From assembly GCF_002005225.1 (NCBI RefSeq), contig NZ_CP019724.1, positions 3,784,501 to 3,848,500 of the forward strand: a stretch of 64,000 bases of DNA, written 5' to 3'. This DNA is from Streptomyces pactum (GTDB lineage: Bacteria; Actinomycetota; Actinomycetes; Streptomycetales; Streptomycetaceae). Below are positions 42,997-52,360 of this stretch, piece after piece; within the stretch, counting starts at the first letter, position 1; the number at the start of each line of letters is the position of its first letter. Below the pieces are notes generated by a model. The model ran no database searches, was not told where the DNA came from, and saw nothing but the letters and a program-made list of their open reading frames with translations. A program made the position numbers and the translations under genes.

Positions 42997-44309
42997 GCCG
43001 TCGCCTCCGCAGCCGCGCGGGCCGCCGCCGGGAGGGCGTCGGCGATGCGCTGGACGGCCCGCTCGTCGTGGGCGGTGGACACGAACCAGGACTCGAAGGA
43101 GGACGGCGGCAGGTAGACGCCGTTCTCCAGCAGCGAGTGGAAGAAGGCGGTGAACCGGAAGGACTCCTGCGCCTTGGCGTCCTCGTAGTTCCGCACCGGT
43201 CCGTCGGTGAAGAACACGGAGAACATGTTGGAGGCGGTCTGCAGCGTGTGCGCGACGCCCTCCTTGCCCAGCGCCTCGGTGACGAGACCCTGGATCTGCT
43301 CCGAGACGGCGTTGACCTCGGCGTACGCGGCGTCGTCGAGGAGCCGGAGCTGGGCGAGGCCGGCGGCGGTGGCGACCGGGTTCCCGGAGAGGGTGCCGGC
43401 CTGGTAGACGGGGCCGGCCGGGGCGAGGTGCGCCATGACGTCGGCCCGCCCGCCGAACGCGGCCGCGGGGAACCCGCCGCCCATGACCTTGCCGAAGGTC
43501 ATGAGGTCGGGAACGACCCCTTCCACGCCGTACCACCCGGCCCGGCTGGTCCTGAACCCGGTCATGACCTCGTCGGAGACGAACAGCGCGCCGCCCGCCG
43601 CGCACGCGTCCTTCAGCCCCTGGTTGAACCCGGGCAGCGGCGGCACGACACCCATGTTGCCGGGCGACGCCTCGGTGATGACGCAGGCGATCTCGCCGGG
43701 GTGCGCGGCGAAGGCGGCGTGCACGGCGTCGATGTCGTTGTACGGCAGCACGATCGTGTCGCTCGCCTGGGCACCGGTGACGCCGGGGGTGTCGGGCAGC
43801 GCGAAGGTGGCGAGGCCGGAGCCCGCGGCGGCCAGGAGCGAGTCGACGTGGCCGTGGTAACACCCGGCGAACTTGATCACCTTGGTGCGCCTCGTGAAGC
43901 CGCGGGCGAGCCGGATGGCCGACATGGTGGCCTCGGTCCCGCTGGACACCAGCCGCACCTGCTCCAGCGGGGCGACCCGCTCGACCATCGCCTCCGCGAG
44001 GGCGACCTCAGCCTCGGCGGGCGTCCCGAACGACGTCCCGCGCGCGACCGCGTCCTGCACGGCGGCGATCACCTCGGGGTGGGCGTGCCCGAGGATCATC
44101 GGACCCCAGGAGCAGACGAGGTCGACGTACTCCCGGCCGTCGGCGTCGGTCAGGTACGGCCCGGTGCCGGACACCATGAACCGGGGCGTGCCGCCCACGG
44201 CGCGGAAGGCCCGCACCGGGGAGTTCACGCCGCCCGGCGTGACGGCCGCCGCGCGGTCGAACAGAGCCTGCGAGGCCGGTGCTTCGTATGGATATGCCAG
44301 TTCGCTCAT
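42993..44309 (-). CDS. hemL: glutamate-1-semialdehyde 2,1-aminomutase HemL
   Basis: ATG 44309 ([20 protein letters not shown]) gives the normal length of 438 residues; upstream in-frame residues are Arg-rich and not conserved. The PLP-dependent class III aminotransferase makes 5-aminolevulinate in the C5 tetrapyrrole path. The PLP lysine is in [40 protein letters not shown] and [17 protein letters not shown] are typical. It is cytosolic. It lies upstream of the histidine phosphatase gene, near the cytochrome c maturation operon that consumes heme. Confidence 0.96.
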   Translation of the reverse strand: MSELAYPYEAPASQALFDRAAAVTPGGVNSPVRAFRAVGGTPRFMVSGTGPYLTDADGREYVDLVCSWGPMILGHAHPEVIAAVQDAVARGTSFGTPAEAEVALAEAMVERVAPLEQVRLVSSGTEATMSAIRLARGFTRRTKVIKFAGCYHGHVDSLLAAAGSGLATFALPDTPGVTGAQASDTIVLPYNDIDAVHAAFAAHPGEIACVITEASPGNMGVVPPLPGFNQGLKDACAAGGALFVSDEVMTGFRTSRAGWYGVEGVVPDLMTFGKVMGGGFPAAAFGGRADVMAHLAPAGPVYQAGTLSGNPVATAAGLAQLRLLDDAAYAEVNAVSEQIQGLVTEALGKEGVAHTLQTASNMFSVFFTDGPVRNYEDAKAQESFRFTAFFHSLLENGVYLPPSSFESWFVSTAHDERAVQRIADALPAAARAAAEATA

Positions 44310-44638
44310 GACCTGCGACTTCTCCGACCTTCTCGACCTTCTCCGACGTATCGGACTCTGCTCGTCCCCTTCACGGGCCACGCCCGACCTCTGGTTGCCC
44401 AGGGTGACCTCATCAGGGTAGACAACCGCCCCGATCGCCGCGCCGTCTGCCAGACTGGAGTCCGTCCACGCAGCTCACGCGGGCGGCGCGGAGAGGGGCT
44501 GCCGGCCGCCCGACGGACATATGACGGACATATGTTTCACCGCACGTTTCGGCGAGCGGGCGTGGGGGAGGTCACTGACACGATGATCGGGTTGCGCGGC
44601 GGGGGCCACGCGTCCTAGAAAAGCAGTCGGGTGGAGAT
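44310..44638. promoter_or_regulatory. divergent promoter region with an 11-bp tandem repeat
   Basis: The 329-bp region upstream of hemL and the plus-strand gene at 44639 holds ACGGACATATG twice in tandem (44513-44523 and 44524-44534), each with a CATATG palindrome. CTTCTC-CGAC-type repeats lie at 44324-44347, close to the hemL start. No ORF of interest is present. Confidence 0.45.
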
Positions 44639-45265
44639 ATGCATCGCGGTGGCGGACTGGGCGAGGGGACCGACGACCTGGGTCCTCGACGTGCCCGGCG
44701 GGGAAGGCACCGACGCGACGCGGAGGAAGCGACCGAAGCACGTCAGGCACACGGCGCACCGAGCGAGCCCGACCGGTTCGAGAGGCGGGCCGACCGGCTG
44801 GGGGCGGGGAGCGGGAATGGTGGTCGGGTGGGGGTGACCTACAAGTACTTCGGCGCGCCCGACGGCGCGACCGCGGCCCGCGTCCCGATCTCGATGCGCC
44901 CCGAGGAGCTCGGCGGCGACGAGCTCGGGATGAACGGCATGTTCACCAAGATCAAGCCCGAGACCATGGCCGCCATGGTGCTCACCGGCATCGAGGGCGT
45001 ACCCCTGCACAAGGTCCCGCCCCTGGAACTGGTCGTCCTGCACCCCGACTACGCGGTCGTCAAGCTCCCGATGACCGTCGTCGACCCCCTGCGCGGCATC
45101 GGCGAGGAGGCGGTCGGCGCGGCTGCCTTCATCTGGTCGACGGTCCCGGACCGTGGCGGACCGCGGGACGCGTTCAACGTCTACCAGTTGCTGCACGAGT
45201 GGCAGGACTTCAGCCATCGGTTGCATGAGGCGGGGCATCAGCCGTACTGCCTGGTGTGGCCCTGA
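44639..45265 (+). CDS. conserved unknown protein
   Basis: ATG 44639 is preceded by GGTGGAG at short spacing. The first 65 residues are Arg/Gly-rich, so a GTG at 44834 (MTYKYFGAPDGATAARVPIS) may be the true start, giving 143 residues. The conserved-looking core is MFTKIKPETMAAMVLTGIEG, then HKVPPLELVVLHPDYAVVKL and RGIGEEAVGAAAFIW. There is no membrane segment or known motif. A canonical terminator follows at 45286, so it is a single-gene unit. Confidence 0.6.
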   Translation: MHRGGGLGEGTDDLGPRRARRGRHRRDAEEATEARQAHGAPSEPDRFERRADRLGAGSGNGGRVGVTYKYFGAPDGATAARVPISMRPEELGGDELGMNGMFTKIKPETMAAMVLTGIEGVPLHKVPPLELVVLHPDYAVVKLPMTVVDPLRGIGEEAVGAAAFIWSTVPDRGGPRDAFNVYQLLHEWQDFSHRLHEAGHQPYCLVWP

Positions 45266-45285
45266 GCTGGGGCTTCGGGGAGGTC

Positions 45286-45314
45286 GGGCGAGGTCTTCGG
45301 GCCTCGCCCTTTTT
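45286..45314 (+). terminator. rho-independent terminator with T-run
   Basis: GGGCGAGG (45286-45293) pairs with CCTCGCCC (45302-45309) around an eight-base loop, followed by five T (45310-45314). A T-run is unusual for Streptomyces. Confidence 0.93.
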
Positions 45315-45649
45315 CCTGCCGGAGAGGGGCCGTCGAGCGGCCAGGGCGCATTGAGGACGTATCGGTTTCGCCAGCGGGTGCTGATGTGCCCTGAGTGGCG
45401 GGCGCTCGCCGTCGCCTGCCACTGGCCGTCGTGCCGCCCGGTCCGGTGCGGCGCGGACACGCTCGCCGATGAGCACGGCGTCCGCCCGCTCGGTTGACCC
45501 ACCAGGGGGAACGACGCGGCCCGCGGGTGCGAGCGGTGGCTGGAAGGCGCCCATCGTGAACAGACTGAGGACCACGTCTGTGCTCGTCGCCTGAAACGGG
45601 GGTACCCCGGCGGCGCGCGGATCCCCCTCGTCCTCAGGAGGCACTCCCC
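45315..45649. other. leader/promoter region of the ferritin-like gene
   Basis: No convincing gene lies here. An AGGAGG ribosome binding site (45638-45643 region) precedes ATG 45650. GGGTAC at 45600-45605 resembles the -10 of SigB-type stress promoters, but no fitting -35 element was found at the right distance. Confidence 0.35.
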
Positions 45650-46849
45650 ATGACGTTCAATCCGCTGGAGCAGCGGGGTATCCCGCTGGACCGCCAGCTA
45701 CGGAGCTGGCGCGAGCTGAACGTGGATCCGATCGACCCGGACCACTGCGACCCCTACACCCGGTGCCGGATCATCACGATGAACGGGATCGAGGTGGAGG
45801 CGATCCTGTTCAGCCACCAGCTCGCCCGCAACACGGTCGATCCCGAGGTCAAGCGGCAACTGGCGCGGGTGCGCTACATCGAGGCGCAGCAGCAGAAGGT
45901 CGTGAACTGGCTGCTCCCGGGTGTCTCCTCGGTGCTGGAGACGACCATCGCCTACGAGCAGGTCGCGGTCGACCTGACGGCGTGGGTGGCGCGGATGGAG
46001 CCGGATCCGTACCTGAAGCAGGCGTACCAGTTCGGTGTCCTGGAGGACTTCGACCATCTGTACCGGTACGCGAACCTGTACGAGATGATCGAGCACCGCA
46101 AGGCGGAGTCGATCGTCGACGGCCTGACCGAGGTCATGCCCGGCCGGCCGACCAGGCTGCACCACCGCGACCCGGTCGACAACGTCCGCGACCCCTACGT
46201 CAAGGACGAGACGAACCCGCTGTCGAAGCTGCACGCGCTGACGATCATGTCGGCGGAGCAGCAGACCATGAACTTCTACATGAACACCGGCCCCACCTAC
46301 ATGGAGCCGATCGCCCGCCAGCTCTACCAGGAGATCGGGCTGATCGAGGAGGAGCACGTCACCCATTACGAGTCCCTCGTGGACCCGGGTGAGACGTGGT
46401 GGGAGCAGCTCGTCAACCACGAGTACAACGAGTGCTACCTGTACCACTCCTTCATGGAGCAGGAGAGCGACCCCAAGGTCAAGGCGATCTGGGAGCTGCA
46501 CCTGAACATGGAGCTGGAGCACCTGCACGCCGCCTGCGACCTGATGCGCCGTCACGACGGCCGCGACCCCGCCTCGGTCCTGGCTCCCGAGCTGCCCAAC
46601 GTGCTCACCTTCGAGCCGAACAAGGGCTACCTGCGCGAACTGCTCGACACGCAGATGGACCTGACCACGCTGGGCGCCGGGTACGTGCGGGAGGCGCACG
46701 AGCGGTTCGAGAGGATGCAGGAGCAGATCCACGGCGGCGAGGCGCCCCCGAGCGACCGGGTGATGACCCAGCACGACGAGATGTTCGGCCGCGAGTACCG
46801 CGTCCAGACCGAGGGTGAGCACCCCGACCCCGCGCAGCGCGAGAAGTAG
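45650..46849 (+). CDS. ferritin-like helical diiron-type protein, unknown family
   Basis: This 399-residue soluble protein is almost all helix. Several helices carry metal-ligand patterns: FDHLYRYANLYEMIEHRKAE (about 138-157), SAEQQTMNFYMNTGPTYMEP, EIGLIEEEHVTHYESLVDPG (about 228-247) and ELHLNMELEHLHAACDLM (about 282-299). The repeated E-x-x-H pairs suggest one or two diiron bundles of the ferritin/rubrerythrin type. No signal peptide is present. An AGGAGG ribosome binding site precedes ATG 45650. A hemerythrin-domain gene follows after 12 bases, so the two probably act together in iron or oxidative stress handling. The exact family is not known to me. Confidence 0.75.
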   Translation: MTFNPLEQRGIPLDRQLRSWRELNVDPIDPDHCDPYTRCRIITMNGIEVEAILFSHQLARNTVDPEVKRQLARVRYIEAQQQKVVNWLLPGVSSVLETTIAYEQVAVDLTAWVARMEPDPYLKQAYQFGVLEDFDHLYRYANLYEMIEHRKAESIVDGLTEVMPGRPTRLHHRDPVDNVRDPYVKDETNPLSKLHALTIMSAEQQTMNFYMNTGPTYMEPIARQLYQEIGLIEEEHVTHYESLVDPGETWWEQLVNHEYNECYLYHSFMEQESDPKVKAIWELHLNMELEHLHAACDLMRRHDGRDPASVLAPELPNVLTFEPNKGYLRELLDTQMDLTTLGAGYVREAHERFERMQEQIHGGEAPPSDRVMTQHDEMFGREYRVQTEGEHPDPAQREK

Positions 46850-46861
46850 GGAAGGGCCGAG

Positions 46862-47449
46862 ATGTCCGAGTTGCACACCCCGCACGCCGGGGACGACCGG
46901 TCGAGGGACGACGACGTGGTGGCGCTGCTGATGCGCCAGCACGGTGACATCCGCAATCTGTTCGACGAGGTCGAGGCGACCACGGGTGAGGAACGCCGGG
47001 ACGCCTTCCGCCGTCTGGTGCGGTTGCTGGCCGTGCACGAGACCGCCGAGGAGGAGGTGGTCCACCCCTTCGCCCGGAAGGGTTTCCCCGGCGGCGAACA
47101 GGTCGTGAAGGACCGTCTCGCCGAGGAGAAGGCGGCCAAGGAGACACTGGCCGCCCTCGACGAGCTGGACACCGACGACCCGAAGTTCATGCCCCGACTG
47201 CTGAAACTGCGCAGGGACGTCCAGGAGCACGCGCGGGCGGAGGAACGCTACGAGTTCACCCACATCCGCCGCAGCACCGACGTCACCAACCTCGCGGCGA
47301 TGGCCAAGGCCGTCAAGGCCGCCGAGGCGATGGCGCCCACCCGGCCCCACCCGGGCGTCGAGTCCGGGGCGAAGAACATGGCCCTGGGCCCCGTCGCGGC
47401 CCTCATGGACCGCACCAAGGACACGGTGCGCAAAGCCATGGGCAAGTAG
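46862..47449 (+). CDS. hemerythrin (HHE) domain protein
   Basis: The 195-residue product starts at ATG 46862 after GGGAAGGGC. The HHE domain (about 20-140) has DVVALLMRQHGDIRNLFDEV, LLAVHETAEEEVVHPFARK and VQEHARAEERYEF, giving the His/Glu iron ligands. The C-terminal tail carries MAPTRPHPGVESGAKNMALG, a motif also present in the HHE protein at 51373. Such proteins bind O2, NO or iron. It follows the ferritin-like gene by 12 bases and is probably cotranscribed. Confidence 0.9.
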   Translation: MSELHTPHAGDDRSRDDDVVALLMRQHGDIRNLFDEVEATTGEERRDAFRRLVRLLAVHETAEEEVVHPFARKGFPGGEQVVKDRLAEEKAAKETLAALDELDTDDPKFMPRLLKLRRDVQEHARAEERYEFTHIRRSTDVTNLAAMAKAVKAAEAMAPTRPHPGVESGAKNMALGPVAALMDRTKDTVRKAMGK

Positions 47450-47579
47450 GTCCCAAGCAGCCGTGACCGGGACCGGGGCCCGTGCCCCGGCCGCAATGGA
47501 CAGTATTGGCGGCCGGGGTCCGGGGCACACGGGTCGGTGTATGACCCATGTGAGCGTTGGTGACGAGGAAGGCTCCCGA

Positions 47580-47807
47580 ATGCTCTTGGCACACCCCGTC
47601 GTGCTGAAGAACCTCATCGAGCAGTACGAGACGCTGCACGCCCTGCACGCCGAGAACGGCACCCAGGAAGCGCGCCGGCGTATGGAAGACGTCGCTTACA
47701 CGCTGTGCGTGTCGACCGGCACCCGCGACATCGACGCCGCCCTCGTCGCCGCCCGCCACCGGCTGCCCGGGGCCCGTACCGAAGACGACTCCCTCCTGAC
47801 CACCTGA
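47580..47807 (+). CDS. DUF5133 small protein
   Basis: ATG 47580 (MLLAHPVVLKNLIEQYETLH) has GAGGAAGG eight bases upstream. The 75-residue helical protein matches the DUF5133 pattern: ALHAENGTQEARRRMEDVAY then TLCVSTGTRDIDAALVAARH. Several copies of such genes occur in Streptomyces genomes, often near regulators, and the function is unknown. It follows the hemerythrin gene by 130 bp, which includes an upstream start at 47463 that lacks a ribosome binding site. Confidence 0.82.
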   Translation: MLLAHPVVLKNLIEQYETLHALHAENGTQEARRRMEDVAYTLCVSTGTRDIDAALVAARHRLPGARTEDDSLLTT

Positions 47808-47846
47808 CTGCCCCGGCACCGGCACCGGCACCGGTCCACGAGCATC

Positions 47847-47965
47847 ATGCCCAAGACCGCTGACCTGCCGACGTTCAGCAGCCTCGACGAGCTGACCGGC
47901 TCATCACCCGCCGCCGCGGCCGCTACGTGCGCTGGTCCCGCGGGCCGGCGAGCGACCTGCCGAGG
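47847..47965 (+). pseudogene. 5' remnant of a DUF6098-like gene
   Basis: ATG 47847 opens MPKTADLPTFSSLDELT, which I recall as the start of DUF6098 proteins. Near 47897 the frame shifts; the neighbouring frame continues with RLITRRRGRYVRWSRGPASD, as expected for that family. Past 47965 the similarity is lost in all frames, so the rest of the gene is missing. The open frame that runs on toward 48491 is antisense to the minus-strand gene there and is not real. Confidence 0.5.
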
Positions 47966-48101
47966 ACATGGATCGCCGACCAGGGATCACGGACGCCTGC
48001 CGCATCATCACCGAACGGCCTGGGAGCTGGGGCAGTGGCCGCCGGGCACCGATGTGGAGGGCATCCGCGGGCGGGGGCGGGGGCGGGCCGTCCGTGTCCG
48101 C

Positions 48102-48473
48102 TCACCGGCCGAACGAACACAGCGCTCCGCTGACGCCCGCCACGCAGACCAGCAGGCCCGACGCCCAGGCGCCGTGGCGTCTGAGCAGGTCGCGTCGAAG
48201 CTGGAGGTACCGGGCCTCGTACTCCCGGCTCAGCTCATCGGCCCGGCGCAGGGTCGCCCGGAGCATCTGGCGGGAGAGGTGGAGGCGGTGGGCGACGTAG
48301 TGCCGCGTGAGGTCCTCCGCCTGCGCGGTGGTCAGCCAGGGGAGGGCGCTGCAGAGAGCCTGCGCCTCCCGGAGTGCGTCCTGTTGGTGCTCCCGTGCCA
48401 GCAGGTAACCCTCCGCCTCCGCAGCGATGACCGAGGCATCGGGGGACGGGCGACGGGCGTCCCTGTCCGTCAT
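48102..48473 (-). CDS. unknown helical protein coupled to ctaD
   Basis: The start at ATG 48473 overlaps the ctaD stop (ATGA), so it is translationally coupled to that gene. The 123-residue product is mostly helix: [20 protein letters not shown], then [20 protein letters not shown] and [20 protein letters not shown]. One C-terminal hydrophobic stretch ([17 protein letters not shown]) may be a membrane anchor. It has no known motif. Its place suggests a role with the cytochrome oxidase subunit, which is inference. Confidence 0.7.
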   Translation of the reverse strand: MTDRDARRPSPDASVIAAEAEGYLLAREHQQDALREAQALCSALPWLTTAQAEDLTRHYVAHRLHLSRQMLRATLRRADELSREYEARYLQLRRDLLRRHGAWASGLLVCVAGVSGALCSFGR

Positions 48474-50182
48474 CTCCGGTCGCCCTTGTGACCGCTCGGG
48501 TCCAGCGCGTCGCGTTGCCCGGTGTTCTCCGCCTGGTCGAAGCTGGCGATCGCGGGGTAGTGCAGGTCGAACGCGGGGGACTCGGAGCGGACCCTGGGCA
48601 GGGTGACGAAGTTGTGGCGGGGCGGCGGGCAGGAGGTCGCCCACTCCAGCGAACGACCGTAGCCCCAGGGGTCGTCGACCTCGATCCGCTTGCCGTGCTT
48701 GGCGGTCCACCAGACGTTGTAGAGGAAGGGCAGCGTGGACAGTCCCAGGAGGAAGGCGCCGATGGAGGAGACGGTGTTCAGCGCGGTGAAGCCGTCGGCG
48801 GCGAGGTAGTCGGCGTAGCGGCGGGGCATGCCCTCGGTGCCGAGCCAGTGCTGGACCAGGAACGTCGTGTGGAAGCCCACGAACAACGTCCAGAAGTGCA
48901 CCTTCTCCAGGCGGTGGTCGAGCATGGTGCCCGTCATCTTCGGCCACCAGAAGCTGAACCCGCCGAACATCGCGAAGACGATCGTGCCGAAGAGCACGTA
49001 GTGGAAGTGCGCGACCACGAAATAGGTGTCGGTCACATGGAAGTCCAACGGCGGTGAGGCCAGGAGGACGCCGGTCAGGCCGCCGAAGAGGAACGTGACC
49101 AGGAAGCCGGCCGCCCACAGCATGGGCGGCTCGAACGACAGCGATCCCCGCCACATCGTGCCGATCCAGTTGAAGAACTTCACGCCGGTGGGGACGGCGA
49201 TGAGGAAGCTCATGAACGAGAAGAACGGCAGCAGCACCGCGCCGGTGGCGAACATGTGGTGCGCCCACACCGTGACCGAGAGGCCGGTGATGGCGATGGT
49301 GGCACCGACCAGCCCCATGTAGCCGAAGATCGGCTTTCGTGCGAAGACCGGGATGATCTCTGTGATCACCCCGAAGAAGGGCAGGGCGAGGATGTAGACC
49401 TCGGGGTGGCCGAAGAACCAGAAGAGGTGCTGCCACAGGATCGCCCCGCCGTTCTCCGGGTCGAAGACGTGGGCACCGAACTGGCGGTCCGCCTCCAGTG
49501 CCAGCAGGGCGGCCGCCAGCACGGGGAAGGCCAGCAGGACGAGGACCGAGGTCAGCAGTACGTTCCACGTGAAGATCGGCATCCGGAACATGGTCACGCC
49601 GGGAGCCCGCATGCAGATGATGGTGGTGATGAAGTTGACCGCCCCGAGGATGGTCCCGAAGCCGGAGAGCGCCAGTCCCATGACCCACAGGTCGCCGCCG
49701 GTGTACGGGGTGCGCTCACCGCCGCTGAGCGGTGGGTAGGCGGTCCAGCCGAAGTCGGCGGCGCCCTGCGTGGTGAGGAAGCTGCTGAGCACGATGAGGC
49801 CGCCGAAGGCGAACAGCCAGTACGACAGCATGTTCAGCCTCGGGAACGCGACGTCCGGGGAGCCGATCTGCAGCGGCATGATGGCGTTGGCGAACCCGGC
49901 GAACGTCGGAGTGGCGAACAGCAGCAGCATGATCGTGCCGTGCATCGTGAAGGACTGGTTGTACTGCTCCGCCGACACGATCTGGAGGCCGGGCCGCGCC
50001 AGCTCCGCCCGCACCACCATGGCCAGCGCTCCGCCGATGAGGAAGAACGCGAACGACGTGATCAGGTAGAGATGCCCGATCTTCTTGTGGTCGGTCGTGG
50101 TCAGCCAGGTGACCACCACGTGTCCCCGGCCACGGCGCTCGGCCACGGGGACGGGAGCCACCGGCTCGGTATGGGTCGCCAT
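48470..50182 (-). CDS. ctaD: cytochrome c oxidase subunit I (second, orphan copy)
   Basis: ATG 50182 ([20 protein letters not shown]) has GAGGAAC upstream. The 570-residue protein has 12 membrane helices. Heme and copper ligands are intact: [20 protein letters not shown] (heme a His), [17 protein letters not shown] (CuB His cross-linked to Tyr), [10 protein letters not shown] (two CuB His) and [20 protein letters not shown] (heme a3 and a His). It reduces O2 at the membrane. The usual ctaC, ctaE and ctaF partners are absent; the gene sits among hemerythrin and ferritin-like genes instead. It may replace the housekeeping subunit under stress. Confidence 0.93.
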   Translation of the reverse strand: MATHTEPVAPVPVAERRGRGHVVVTWLTTTDHKKIGHLYLITSFAFFLIGGALAMVVRAELARPGLQIVSAEQYNQSFTMHGTIMLLLFATPTFAGFANAIMPLQIGSPDVAFPRLNMLSYWLFAFGGLIVLSSFLTTQGAADFGWTAYPPLSGGERTPYTGGDLWVMGLALSGFGTILGAVNFITTIICMRAPGVTMFRMPIFTWNVLLTSVLVLLAFPVLAAALLALEADRQFGAHVFDPENGGAILWQHLFWFFGHPEVYILALPFFGVITEIIPVFARKPIFGYMGLVGATIAITGLSVTVWAHHMFATGAVLLPFFSFMSFLIAVPTGVKFFNWIGTMWRGSLSFEPPMLWAAGFLVTFLFGGLTGVLLASPPLDFHVTDTYFVVAHFHYVLFGTIVFAMFGGFSFWWPKMTGTMLDHRLEKVHFWTLFVGFHTTFLVQHWLGTEGMPRRYADYLAADGFTALNTVSSIGAFLLGLSTLPFLYNVWWTAKHGKRIEVDDPWGYGRSLEWATSCPPPRHNFVTLPRVRSESPAFDLHYPAIASFDQAENTGQRDALDPSGHKGDRR

Positions 50183-50553
50183 TATGTTCTGTTCCTCACT
50201 CGGCGGAGCACCTGATCGGCCGTGGGCGGCGACGGTCCGCCGCCCCGGCCCTGTGTCGGGCAGCACGTGTCCAGCCCTCGCGAAACGTAGTGCCGTCCGG
50301 TACGCGAGGGCGCCCGCACACGGCCGATCTCCGGCCGAACGGCCGCATGTTCCAGTCAGGCGGGTGACATGCGGGAGGGCTCCGCGTACTGGCGGCCCCG
50401 GCTTGTCCCGCCCGTCGCCGTTTCATGCGGATCGTCACGGAAACCCGACGCCCGACGGTGGACGCGGGAACACCACAGCGGAGGGCGTTCGATGAAGCAC
50501 AGGACCGACGGCTGCGTCCGCGCCGTCATCCGCCCCGACCACCAAGGCTCCGC
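50183..50553. promoter_or_regulatory. divergent control region between ctaD and the 50554 gene
   Basis: This 371-bp gap carries the ctaD promoter on the minus strand and that of the plus-strand gene. Short frames on both strands are Arg-rich and lack ribosome binding sites. Possible elements are TACGCGAGGG and CCGATCTCCGG near 50300-50335. Nothing firm was identified. Confidence 0.3.
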
Positions 50554-51261
50554 ATGATCGTGTGGCGGGCCGCTCACCGGGGCGCCGAGCGTCTGGCCCG
50601 GTGGCGCTCGGCACCGGCCCTGCATCCGCACGGGGTGCTGTGCTCGGGCACGCTCACCGTCGCCGACCGCACGGACGCGGGGTGGGATGTGCCGTGGCTG
50701 GACCGGCCCGGCTCCTACCGCGTCACGGCGCGCTGGTCACGCGCGCTCGGTCTGCCCCGACGGCTGCCGGACGGCTTGGGCCTGGCCGTCCGGGTCGAGG
50801 ACGCCGACGGCCACGGCAACGCGCTCGACCTGCTGTTCACGTCCAGTGGCTCCGGCCGCTTCGGCCGCCACCTGCCCCTGCTGCGGCCCGACGCCCTGGC
50901 CGGACCGTACTCCTCCCTGCTGTCCTACCGGGTGGGCGATCGCGAGCGCGTGCTGGCGGCCTTCCCGGTCCTCGCCCCCGGTGCACGGCGGGGCGACGCG
51001 CGGCCGACGCTGTGGCAGGAGGTCGCCCGCCGGCCCGTTCGCTTCGACCTGCGTGCGGCGGCCACCAACGAGCCCTGGCGCACCTTCGCCTCACTGTCCC
51101 TGGAGGCAGTACACCCCGCTCCGCCGAGCAGCACAGTGTCCTTCGATCCCTACGCGCACAGCCTGCCCAGCCTGCACCCCACCGAGCGGCTGCGTCGGCT
51201 CCGGGACGGCGCGTACGCCGGTTCCCGCCACGGACGAACCGGCGACGATCACGACGAGTGA
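50554..51261 (+). CDS. conserved protein, possibly related to catalase-like/phosphodiesterase-annotated family
   Basis: ATG 50554 (MIVWRAAHRGAERLARWR) is the start most consistent with the family as I recall it. The 235-residue protein has HPHGVLCSGTLTVADRTDAG, then YRVTARWSRALGLPRRLPDG and LGLAVRVEDADGHGNALDLL, LFTSSGSGRFGRH, SSLLSYRVGDRERVLAAFPV and an end YAGSRHGR. Such proteins are sometimes annotated as phosphodiesterases and recall the heme-catalase beta-barrel core, which is a guess. There is no signal peptide. Tandem GACGAGT repeats run through the stop codon. It lies divergent from ctaD and converges on a hemerythrin gene. Confidence 0.6.
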   Translation: MIVWRAAHRGAERLARWRSAPALHPHGVLCSGTLTVADRTDAGWDVPWLDRPGSYRVTARWSRALGLPRRLPDGLGLAVRVEDADGHGNALDLLFTSSGSGRFGRHLPLLRPDALAGPYSSLLSYRVGDRERVLAAFPVLAPGARRGDARPTLWQEVARRPVRFDLRAAATNEPWRTFASLSLEAVHPAPPSSTVSFDPYAHSLPSLHPTERLRRLRDGAYAGSRHGRTGDDHDE

Positions 51262-51372
51262 CGAGTGACGAGTGACGATCGAGCCTCCGGCGGTGGGCGC
51301 CGGACTACCGGCGGATGAAGACAGACCCGGCTACCGAACGCGGCGGCAGGGACGGCGGAACTCCCTCGGATG

Positions 51373-52056
51373 TCAGTCGCGCCCGTGACGACGGGTGGCA
51401 CGGACCACGCGGAAGATGACGCCCGCGCCTCCTGCGGCGATGAAGGCCACCAAGGAAGCGCGGCGGGCGACGGGGCCGCTGACCGGCGCGAGGTCACGCA
51501 ACCGGTCGAGAACGCTGAGGGGGACACCTCGCACAGCGTTGCCCGGCGGGCGCCGCGGGACGCCGGGGTGGGGGCGAGTCGGCGCGGTCGCCCGCACCGT
51601 TTCCCACGCGGCGCCGATTCGCCGCAACCGGCGATCGCTGAACGCGTCCCGAAGATGGGGCAGCAGCTCATCCTCCTCATCTCGAATGTCCTGGCGGATG
51701 AGGGTGAACGCCTGCTGGATCCACTCGGCGCGCCGTGGGTCGTCGGGCGACTTCTCGACCCGTGCCACCAGATCGCTGATCGCCTGGTGCTCCTCCTCCA
51801 CGCGACCGGTGAGCTCCTCACCGTGGGGGGCCACACGACGCAGGACGGGCCACAGGACGGTCTCCTCGGCGAAGGCGTGGCTGAACACCATCCGGACGAT
51901 GTCCTGCCACAGGACGTCGAGCTCTTCGTCCGCACCGCCGGCCAGCCAGCGGTTCATCATCGTGTCGAGCCGAGCGTGGTCCCTGCGCTGGCGCATCAGG
52001 ATGCTGCCGCTGCCTCCCAGCGCCGCCGGAGCCCGGCGGGTGATCGAGATGGTCAC
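51373..52056 (-). CDS. hemerythrin (HHE) domain membrane-tail protein
   Basis: GTG 52056 (MTISITRRAPAALGGSGSIL) has AGGAG six bases upstream. The 227-residue product has the HHE domain at about 25-150: RDHARLDTMMNRWLAGG, VFSHAFAEETVLWPVLRRVA, VEEEHQAISDLV and IRDEEDELLPHLRDAF. The tail shares APTRPHPGVPRRPPGNAVRG and the DRLRD segment with the hemerythrin at 46862, and ends in a hydrophobic helix (RRASLVAFIAAGGAGVIF), so it may be membrane attached. It converges with the 50554 gene. Confidence 0.88.
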   Translation of the reverse strand: MTISITRRAPAALGGSGSILMRQRRDHARLDTMMNRWLAGGADEELDVLWQDIVRMVFSHAFAEETVLWPVLRRVAPHGEELTGRVEEEHQAISDLVARVEKSPDDPRRAEWIQQAFTLIRQDIRDEEDELLPHLRDAFSDRRLRRIGAAWETVRATAPTRPHPGVPRRPPGNAVRGVPLSVLDRLRDLAPVSGPVARRASLVAFIAAGGAGVIFRVVRATRRHGRD

Positions 52057-52360
52057 GGTCGCTCCTGCCTCGCGATGCCGCCCTGGGTGTTGGACCGGTG
52101 CCGTCCTCCGTGCGGGGGTGCGGAAGCGGAGGTGCGGAAGTGCGGCCGGTCCGCAGAGTCCGGGTTCCCACCGAGGGCGCGCCCCATCATCTGACACCGT
52201 TCCTTCTACCTACGGCCTTGGTCTGCGCGCCTCCTTCGCCCGTGCCACCGGCGTGCTCCGCCGACGGAGCCCTCGCCGGCCGAGAACCGACCCGGAACGG
52301 CCGTCACCCCGTCGCACCCACCAGCCCGCCGCTCCCGCGAGGAGTCCGTACGATGGGCGC
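52057..52360. other. divergent gap between hemerythrin and DUF6153 genes
   Basis: No gene is visible in this interval of about 304 bp. It must hold promoters for both flanking genes. A GAGGAG at 52338-52343 is too far from GTG 52361 to be its ribosome binding site. No clear palindrome was seen. Confidence 0.3.

Noticed and set aside
45573..45605. SigB-type promoter before the ferritin-like gene
   Set aside because: GGGTAC is present but no GNNT-type -35 lies 14-16 bp upstream.
47966..48491. Continuation of the DUF6098-like frame as a gene
   Set aside because: It is antisense to the well-supported minus-strand gene 48102-48473 and to the end of ctaD.
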